A stretch of DNA of 64,000 nucleotides from Sanderia malayensis (Eukaryota; Cnidaria; Scyphozoa; Semaeostomeae; Pelagiidae): the NCBI GenBank assembly GCA_013076295.1, contig RQOL01000718.1:2108001-2172000 (forward strand), given 5' to 3'. The translations under genes and the position numbers were made by a program. Under the pieces are notes generated by a model. The model did no database searches. It was not told where the DNA came from and was given only the letters and a program-made list of their open reading frames with translations. This document shows positions 58,214 through 64,000 of the stretch, piece after piece. Within the stretch, counting starts at the first letter, position 1; the number at the start of each line of letters is the position of its first letter.

Positions 58214-59545
58214 TCAACAACAACAACAACAGCATTCTTTTGCTTTATCCCAATATCGATAGAAGAAATAAAGGATTGGATTTGAAACAGAATTCAAAAC
58301 TGCAAAGAAGTAAGCCACAACGAAGTAAGACATTGATTGCTTGGTGAAACGTATAAAGACAAGAAAGGTGATCGTAACAGGCAGAAAGCAGATTGCAAAT
58401 GATATGATTATGGAAATGCCCAACATGAGAATTCTCTGTTCTTGCTTATATGCTCGTTTGCTGTGCCTTCTTGGCTGTTGTTGTTGTTGTTGCTGCTGTT
58501 GTTGCTGGTGTTGTTGTTGCTGTTGCTGTTGTCTTTGCTGTTGTTGTTGTTGCTTGTGGTGATTTTGCTGATGAATTGTTGTTTTCTCTTCGGGTACTTC
58601 CAATGTGACTGTCGTAAACCGCTCTGTTGCTACCTCTGCTTTTGCTGCGGAATTCTTCTTATCATCATTGGGGCGCGGAAAACTTTCCGTCATTTCTGTG
58701 CTGCTCATTGTCTTGTCTTTGCCGCCATTCTGCTCCTGTTGTTCCAGTTTAATGGAGGAAACTTTCAAATCATCTGAATTTCCATTTGAGGACAATGCAA
58801 CATTACATTCAACTGCGACTCCAGGTTGAGACAATCCTCCAGTAGTTACTGCCTCGTTTTCATTGTGATTCCTTGCGTCATCATAAACATATGACACCGA
58901 AGAGAGGTTGACTGATGACGCCATCGATGTCCTGCAATTACTGGTTGCCAGGGTAACAGAGCCTCGTAATCGACGGTAGATCATGACGTAAACAAAGAAG
59001 AGAAATACGAGTGTTGGTAGAACCTCAATTGAAAGGAAAACTGGGTAAATGGCGGATTTCTTTGCAACTGAATGCCAAACGATAAAAGGTACAGATATCA
59101 ACGAGAACAGCCATATAACAACAAGAGAAATGTTGATAAAATGATCGGACATGAGTATACGGCGACGAATGGGATAGTACACAGAAACGAAGCGATCCAA
59201 TGTGAGAAGGAGTATGTGAAGGATGGAAAAAGTGACAGAAAAGATGATGAAACTGTTGAGGAATAAGATGATGAATCTGCTACTCGGTATTACTTTGATT
59301 TCACGAAAGAATCCAATGACGCCATTCAACCCGAGCATTACGTCACCGATACTCAAGCTCAGTAGCATCTTCTCTGATTTTAAACGCTTCTTCGCTGGCT
59401 TCTTTCCAATCAAGAATATCTCAACGCAATTCAATGCGATCATGGCAAGGTACAGCGGTATGGAGACGACATCCTTCATCTTCACGCTGGGTTGAGCTGG
59501 TTCGTGCCACTGATACTCTGCCTCGTTCTGATGTTTTGAAATCAA
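58214..59545 (-). CDS. Class A (rhodopsin-like) orphan GPCR with polyQ loop and poly-Cys tail
   Basis: Plasma-membrane receptor, ligand unknown. Single exon, 443 aa, seven hydrophobic segments. Landmarks: N39 in TM1, D68 in TM2 (SIGDV), DRF at 117-119 at the end of TM3 in place of DRY, W145 in TM4, P177 in TM5, CFLP at 386-389 in TM6 (Phe where Trp is usual), NPILY at 422-426 in TM7. The third intracellular loop is about 165 residues, hydrophilic, with a Q/H/R-interrupted polyglutamine run at about 334-358. The C-terminus ends KAKE plus six Cys (438-443), a possible palmitoylation site. No Cys is seen at the TM3 top or in extracellular loop 2, so the usual disulfide is absent. Both polyQ and poly-Cys are encoded by CAA/CAG-type triplets. 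Subfamily not assigned. Confidence 0.85.
   Translation of the reverse strand: MISKHQNEAEYQWHEPAQPSVKMKDVVSIPLYLAMIALNCVEIFLIGKKPAKKRLKSEKMLLSLSIGDVMLGLNGVIGFFREIKVIPSSRFIILFLNSFIIFSVTFSILHILLLTLDRFVSVYYPIRRRILMSDHFINISLVVIWLFSLISVPFIVWHSVAKKSAIYPVFLSIEVLPTLVFLFFVYVMIYRRLRGSVTLATSNCRTSMASSVNLSSVSYVYDDARNHNENEAVTTGGLSQPGVAVECNVALSSNGNSDDLKVSSIKLEQQEQNGGKDKTMSSTEMTESFPRPNDDKKNSAAKAEVATERFTTVTLEVPEEKTTIHQQNHHKQQQQQQRQQQQQQQHQQQQQQQQQQQPRRHSKRAYKQEQRILMLGISIIISFAICFLPVTITFLVFIRFTKQSMSYFVVAYFFAVLNSVSNPILYFFYRYWDKAKECCCCCC
58474..58562. repeat. Coding CAA/CAG repeat (polyQ) in the GPCR
   Basis: On the plus strand it reads TTG/CTG triplets with a few interruptions. It is expressed as polyglutamine with His and Arg breaks. 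Confidence 0.9.
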
Positions 59546-60182
59546 TTCAATTAGACTTAACTCGAAAAGCGTCTTAGTAGAAGAGATGTGAGATGTATAT
59601 GCTTTTTTTAGCTCCTTTTAACGTCTATTTGAATCGGCAATCTTTTAAAGATTTCTCTTCGGCTTCGCACAGCTATGAATCTCCCGAAAGCGGATCAAAC
59701 TCTGTATAACATCTTTGATAGTGCGTGTTCTTCATGAAGCCGTCAGCAATCACTGCACATAATCCTCTCTGCGATGCAAAATGTATGACAGTCTAAAAAA
59801 CACGAGATAAAACACCATGAACATCAATTTTCACAAAAAATTCGCGATGATGTCGTCCAAAAGAGAAGCATTTGCGTTAAAAATACACCATGAACTTTTT
59901 GTGTTCTTGCGAAAAGACGATAAACGACATCGTAAGTAGTCCTGGAGCTTTGCGAATTCGCGAGATAAAGGTAATGTGGGTGGCATGTCATGTCGTCTCA
60001 TCTCATCTTGCAGCTGTCGAAGTTTCCAGCATGCAGCTGTTGCATGCTCGAAACTTCGGAAGAAAAGTCGGAAGAAAAGTCGGAAGAAAAAGTTGTACAG
60101 AAGAGAAGACCTGGTTGTGTGGAAACGATGCAGTGTTTGTGTCTTTGCTGAATCACATTGACAAAAATCGCAAATATACAAG
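59546..60182. other. Region upstream of the GPCR
   Basis: Presumed GPCR promoter and 5' UTR. No other gene supported. Contains the hairpin at 60018-60058 and a threefold AAGTCGGAAGA repeat just after it. Confidence 0.5.
60018..60058. repeat. 41-base imperfect hairpin
   Basis: CGAAGTTTC (60018-60026) pairs with GAAACTTCG (60050-60058). After one C-C mismatch, AGCATGCA pairs with TGCATGCT around a GCTGT loop. The stem is shorter than a usual pre-miRNA. Confidence 0.8.
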
Positions 60183-60184
60183 TA

Positions 60185-60611
60185 CCGTAAATTCTCTTTT
60201 AAGCCCCCCGGGGGGCTTATTGTTTTTCAGTACTTTAAAGAGGGGGCTTATTAGAGAGGGGGGGCTAAATTGAGAGAGGGGGCTTAATAAATATTTTGTA
60301 ATAGAAAACCATTTTCAGTGGTGGAAATACATTAAATAATACATGAAATACATTATTCAATGAAGTCTGTGTGAAAAACGTTTATATCTACTAAATGATT
60401 TGAATTTGAATTTGTTGAGAAGTATTGAACGACCAATGAATAAAATGAAAATCTCAGTTGTTTGTCAAGTTTACTTATTTTGTCATCAGTGAAGATTTGG
60501 GGGGGCTAAATTGAGAGGGGGGGCTTATTAAATTTTTCTCTCTGAAAAGGGGGGGCTAATTAGAGAGGGGGGGCTTAATTGAGAGGGGGGGGCTTAATAG
60601 AGAATTTACGG
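60185..60611. mobile_element. 427-bp TA-flanked MITE with G-runs
   Basis: Ends CCGTAAATTCTCTTTTAAGC and GCTTAATAGAGAATTTACGG, one mismatch, flanked by TA. The arms continue into repeated GGGGGGCTTA-type units on the right and CCCCCC on the left. The AT-rich centre has no ORF. Confidence 0.85.
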
Positions 60612-60793
60612 TATTTAAAAAGTAAAAAAAGTCTTACTCAAGCCGCACAATGCACGCCAATCACATTATCACCCAACAACTCCTTAGTGCTGCGTTGTTG
60701 AGCTATAAAGTTGTGTCAAGTTCTGGCTACACTGTAAATAAAAAATTAGATATTCCTCCAGACATACCACAAATAACCTGTCAGATAGATATC

Positions 60794-61919
60794 TACATTA
60801 AAACCGAAAACTTTCGGACTTAAAAATTTCGGACAAAATACTTCGGACAAAAAACTTTCGGACGCTTTTTTAAGAATTTCGGACGAAACAATTTTCGGAC
60901 TAGACAAATTTTCGGACAAAGCTAAAATCGATGAAGATGGCAAAAATTGTGGACGAATTTTTATAAAAAATGTGTGCGGATAGCATGTTAGTTCATAATT
61001 GATATGATATATAGTTTAGACCTTCAAGAGAGTCCTCTGGCTCCAGCTCCATGCTAATGCGCCATCGATCCCTGACATTTGAAAGCCTTTTCTCATCATT
61101 TCAGGGTTGTTTCACAAACAGTCGTACAGCCAAGTCAATCAGCCCTTTACAAGGTTTCATCGTAAAAAGCTTTCGTGAAACTTCAATGGAATAGACTTCA
61201 ATTCCACATTTGATATGGGCCCAACACTCTTTGCATACGACTCTTTAAACTTTGAATTTAGAAAATGTGCGGACCATTCACAGTAGGCTCCAGTGGCTGA
61301 AAATGATGTGCAAAATTAGCTGGCACAAACATACTGACACAGTAATTGTCTTCAATTAATTGAAATACTGCATCTGTTGTTTATTCCCTGAACACATCAA
61401 AGATAACCATGGCCCTCTGTTCCCTCGGTAGCTTCAATTCAACTCGTTGTTTTGGCATAAAGAGAAAAATCACTGAATTCAACAACTGAATCACTTTTTT
61501 TCAATTGTTTGATGTATATGTCACATCAAAGCCTTCTCGAAATCTAACTCCTTGTGGAAGACAACGATTTGTATTCCCTCGTAGATCAGTTGCGATGGCA
61601 AAAAAACGGTTAAAAGTTACGTTGCTCAAACAATTTGCACCTTGAGCTTGATTGGCCTGTGATTGAAGATGATGAACATGAGGATGAAGGAAACAAAACT
61701 GCTGAAAATGTCCAAATAAATGTAAAAAGCGCGAAATTATATGCGTAGAGGATTAACCTTGATGAACATTGACCATTTCTGTGTGTATTTCTGAGTCTTC
61801 CGAAAGACAAACTTTCGGTCAATAAAACTTTCCGACAGCAAGTACTTTCGGACAATTAAACTTTCGGACACAATTTTGTCCGAATGTTTGATCGTCCAAA
61901 GGTTTTCGGTTTTAATGTA
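60794..61919. mobile_element. Pogo-like DNA transposon, decayed, with TTTCGGAC arrays
   Basis: Inverted ends TACATTAAAACCGAAAAC (60794 on) and GTTTTCGGTTTTAATGTA (to 61919) include a TA on each side as the likely target duplication. The 5' end has about seven direct TTTCGGAC-type octamers (60815-60920) and the 3' end several more (61800-61900), probable transposase-binding repeats. A broken transposase remnant lies between them. Confidence 0.82.
61265..61618 (-). pseudogene. DDE transposase remnant, pogo/Tigger family
   Basis: Read on the minus strand, the fragments DLRGNTNRCLPQGVRF, LPREQRAMVIFDVF and FVPANFAHHFQPLEPTVNGP match the catalytic core of pogo-type DDE transposases: the Asp in FDVF, then a QPLD-like motif that here has Glu. 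Two in-frame stops separate the blocks and no N-terminal DNA-binding part is visible, so it is inactive. Confidence 0.75.
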
Positions 61920-63082
61920 CGTGTGAAACATAGGGTTTGGTATAGCTACCTAGAAAGCCGATACCAGAGGGTTAAAATTGGAAGCCTTAAAAGTTCACCA
62001 CAAAAAATCAAAATCGGTGTACCACAAGGATCTGTTCTAGGACCCATGCTCTTTAACATCTTTTTAAATGACCTATTTCTATCGAATCTAGAGTCAAATA
62101 TATGCAATCTTGCCGACGATAATACCATATATGCATGTGGTAATAATCTCATAGAAATAATCTGTAGATTAGAAAATGACCTAGCTCTTTTGTTAGATTG
62201 GTTTTCCGAAAATGGGATGGTACCAAATCCCAAAAAGTTCCAGCTAATGTTTCTTGGTCTGAAAAATAATAATTCTTTACGCCTTAATGTTAATGGTCAT
62301 AAAATACCATCGGCAGATAACGTAAAACTTTTAGGAATCCATATTGACAAAAAGCTAACGTTAGACGTGCAAGTCTTTGCTTGAAGGTCAACAATAAAGT
62401 TAGTGCCTTCGCAAGACTCAGCCCCTATCTCACTCTAGATCAAGCAAAATTATTATGCAACTCGGTCATCATATCCAACTTCAATTATTGCCCTCTGGTG
62501 TGGACTTTCTGTAGTCAAACGGCAAACAATATGGTAAATAGAACCCATAAACGTGCTCTACGGGTGCTCTACCAGGACTTTGAATCTTCCTTTGATATGT
62601 TATTGACTCGAAACAACAGCCAGACAATACACGTAAAAAATCTGCAACAAGTAATGATCGAGGTCTACAAGACGGTACATCATCTTAATCCATCCTATCT
62701 TTTGGAATTTCACGAAAAGAAAGAAATGAGATATAACTTAAGAGTAAATGATCTCTGTAAGCTTCCAAAGGTCAAAACACGTTTTGCCTGTCAGTCAATA
62801 TCATTCAGAGGGAGTCTCCTTTGGAACACCCTTACTGACACAATTAAAATGAGTCCAACCCTTGCCGCTTTCAGAAATAAAATAAAATCCTGGACTGGTG
62901 AGCAATGCACCTCTAGATTATGTTTTTAAATTAGTATTTATCTGTATAAATTAGTCTTAGCCTTTGGTATTTAAAAGTAGGTTTCTTTGTAAGTTGGATT
63001 AAATTAGTACCTTGTACTAGTCTTACTTAGTGTAGACGTAATATCCAACGTTAAATAATGTATAAATGAAATGAAATGAAAA
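61920..63082 (+). mobile_element. 5'-truncated non-LTR retrotransposon (CR1/jockey-like)
   Basis: Starts inside the reverse transcriptase immediately after the pogo-like element and ends in a short ATGAA repeat tail (63065-63082) in place of poly-A. Strand and tail fit target-primed reverse transcription. No endonuclease or 5' region is present. Confidence 0.82.
61922..62929 (+). pseudogene. Reverse transcriptase C-terminal fragment, frameshifted
   Basis: The first frame has RT core motifs GVPQGSVLGPMLFNIFLNDL and LADDNTIYA (the YADD box with Leu in place of Tyr or Phe), then GMVPNPKKFQLMFLG and LLGIHIDKKL. At about 62380 the frame shifts, and the thumb and C-terminal part continues in a second frame from 62381 (SPYLTLDQAKLLCNSVIISN, FNYCPLVW, LNPSYLLEF, SISFRGSLLWNTL) to a stop at 62929. 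The family is CR1/L2/jockey-like. Truncated and shifted, it cannot make a working enzyme. Confidence 0.88.
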
Positions 63083-63099
63083 AGGGTAATCTGCGGGCA

Positions 63100-64000
63100 A
63101 TCCCGTCCCCTGGGATTTCAACCATTTGTCCTAGAGAGCTGAAAATTGTTGCAACGTGATCAGAAGGCCCTAAAGAGTACTTATTCACTATTTGTGAGCC
63201 AAACTTCAATCAGTTTCGATTTTCGGTCTCTCGAATTTGGACTTTCATGATGGATACATAAAGTTATTTACTACTTGCGAGTATTTGAAATTGCTAACTT
63301 TTGAACCAATTGTCCTACAGACTTGAAAATTGTTGCAACGTGATCAGAATGACCCAAATAATCGGATTCGACTATTTGCAATCCAAATTTCGTGGTAATC
63401 TGTCCCAGCGTTCGGTAAGGGTTTCAAGGAGGTTTTCTAAGGGTTTGAAGTAGGTCGATATCCGGTGCTTTTAGAGTGCCTATAACTATTCAAATAATTG
63501 TCCTAGAGAGCTGTAATTTGCTGCAACGTGATCAGAATGACCGAAATAGTCGGATTCGACTATTTGCAATCCATATTTCATGGTAAATTGTCCTCAACGT
63601 TCCAAAACACCTGAAAGGAGGTTTTCTAAGGGTTGAAAGCAGGTCGTTAACCGATGCTTTGAAAGGACAAAATCTCTTGAAATAATTGTCCTAGAGAGCT
63701 GAAAATTGTTGCAACGTGATCAGAAGGACCCAAATAGTGGGATTCATCTATTGCAATCCAAATTTCGTGGTAATCTGTCCCCAGCGTTCCGTAAGGCTTT
63801 CAGGGAGGTTTTCTAAGGGTTTGAAGTAGGTCGATATCCGGTGCTTTTAGAGTGCCTATAACTATTCAAATAATTGTCCTAGAGACCTGTAATTTGCTGC
63901 AACGTGATCAGAATGACCGAAATAGTCGGATTCGACTATTTGCAATCCATATTTCATGGTAAATTGTCCTCAACGTTCCAAAACACCTGAAAGGAGGTTT
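63100..64000. repeat. 188-bp satellite with 376-bp dimeric period, runs off the window
   Basis: The marker TTGTCCTAGAGAGCTG, followed by TTGCAACGTGATCAGAA-like sequence, recurs at 63126, 63310, 63498, 63686 and 63874 (spacings 184, 188, 188, 188). Alternate monomers differ: those at 63498 and 63874 share GTAATTTGCTGC, those at 63310 and 63686 share GAAAATTGTTGC. Whole blocks therefore repeat at 376 bp. No open reading frame. Confidence 0.93.

Noticed and set aside
58341..58777. Plus-strand ORFs with poly-Leu and poly-Cys
   Set aside because: They are antisense readings of the GPCR polyQ-coding triplet repeat.
59831..60273. Overlapping ORFs of 116-127 codons on both strands upstream of the GPCR
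   Set aside because: Low-complexity repeats (KVGRKVGRK) and the hairpin create them; no family resemblance.
61884..61919. ATG at 61884 as the start of the reverse transcriptase
   Set aside because: Those codons lie in the inverted terminal repeat of the pogo-like element; RT sequence starts after 61920.

Overview
This is a metazoan nuclear window of about 63% A+T with intron-rich single-copy genes. Introns run from about 0.1 kb to several kb and carry many short TA-flanked DNA transposons. The gene set (E2F, GANP/MCM3AP, TSEN2, CEP44, ankyrin-type ORP1/OSBPL1A, Scribble and a class A GPCR) is animal. I infer a marine invertebrate, perhaps a cnidarian, from the AT-rich repeat-dense introns and the CR1/jockey-like retroelement. 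Nothing in the window fixes the phylum. I see no CRISPR array, tRNA, rRNA or bacterial gene.

Layout. 1-2660: a 46-bp minisatellite with higher-order structure, bracketed by direct repeats. 3580-5551 (-): E2F1/2/3-type transcription factor in five exons (458 aa) with a promoter full of E2F sites. 6504-18795 (-): MCM3AP/GANP in about 40 exons (FG repeats, RRM, SAC3 domain, C-terminal MCM3AP region). 19229-21498 (-): TSEN2, the catalytic tRNA-splicing endonuclease subunit. 21805-23613 (+): CEP44 as one uninterrupted ORF, head-to-head with TSEN2. 24302-35461 (-): OSBPL1A (ORP1L: ankyrin, PH, FFAT, sterol-binding domain) in about 30 exons. 37004-57304 (-): SCRIB (leucine-rich repeats, acidic and His-rich linker, four PDZ domains, conserved C-terminal block). 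58214-59545 (-): single-exon rhodopsin-class GPCR with polyQ in loop 3 and a poly-Cys tail.

The right end is repeat-rich: a G-run MITE (60185-60611), a decayed pogo-like DDE transposon with TTTCGGAC arrays (60794-61919), a 5'-truncated non-LTR retrotransposon with a frameshift (61920-63080), and a 188-bp satellite with a 376-bp dimeric period that runs off the window.

The genes are independent transcription units, mostly on the minus strand. They cover cell-cycle transcription, mRNA export, tRNA splicing, centriole structure, sterol transport at membrane contacts and epithelial polarity. The least explained items are a possible nested membrane-protein ORF in a SCRIB intron (39656-40042), a composite fold-back transposon whose empty site can be inferred (40250-41514), the two satellites with higher-order periods, and the unusual GPCR. 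Exon boundaries come from reading frames, GT/AG sites and remembered family alignments. E2F boundaries were worked out base by base; those of the larger genes are good to a few bases or tens of bases.
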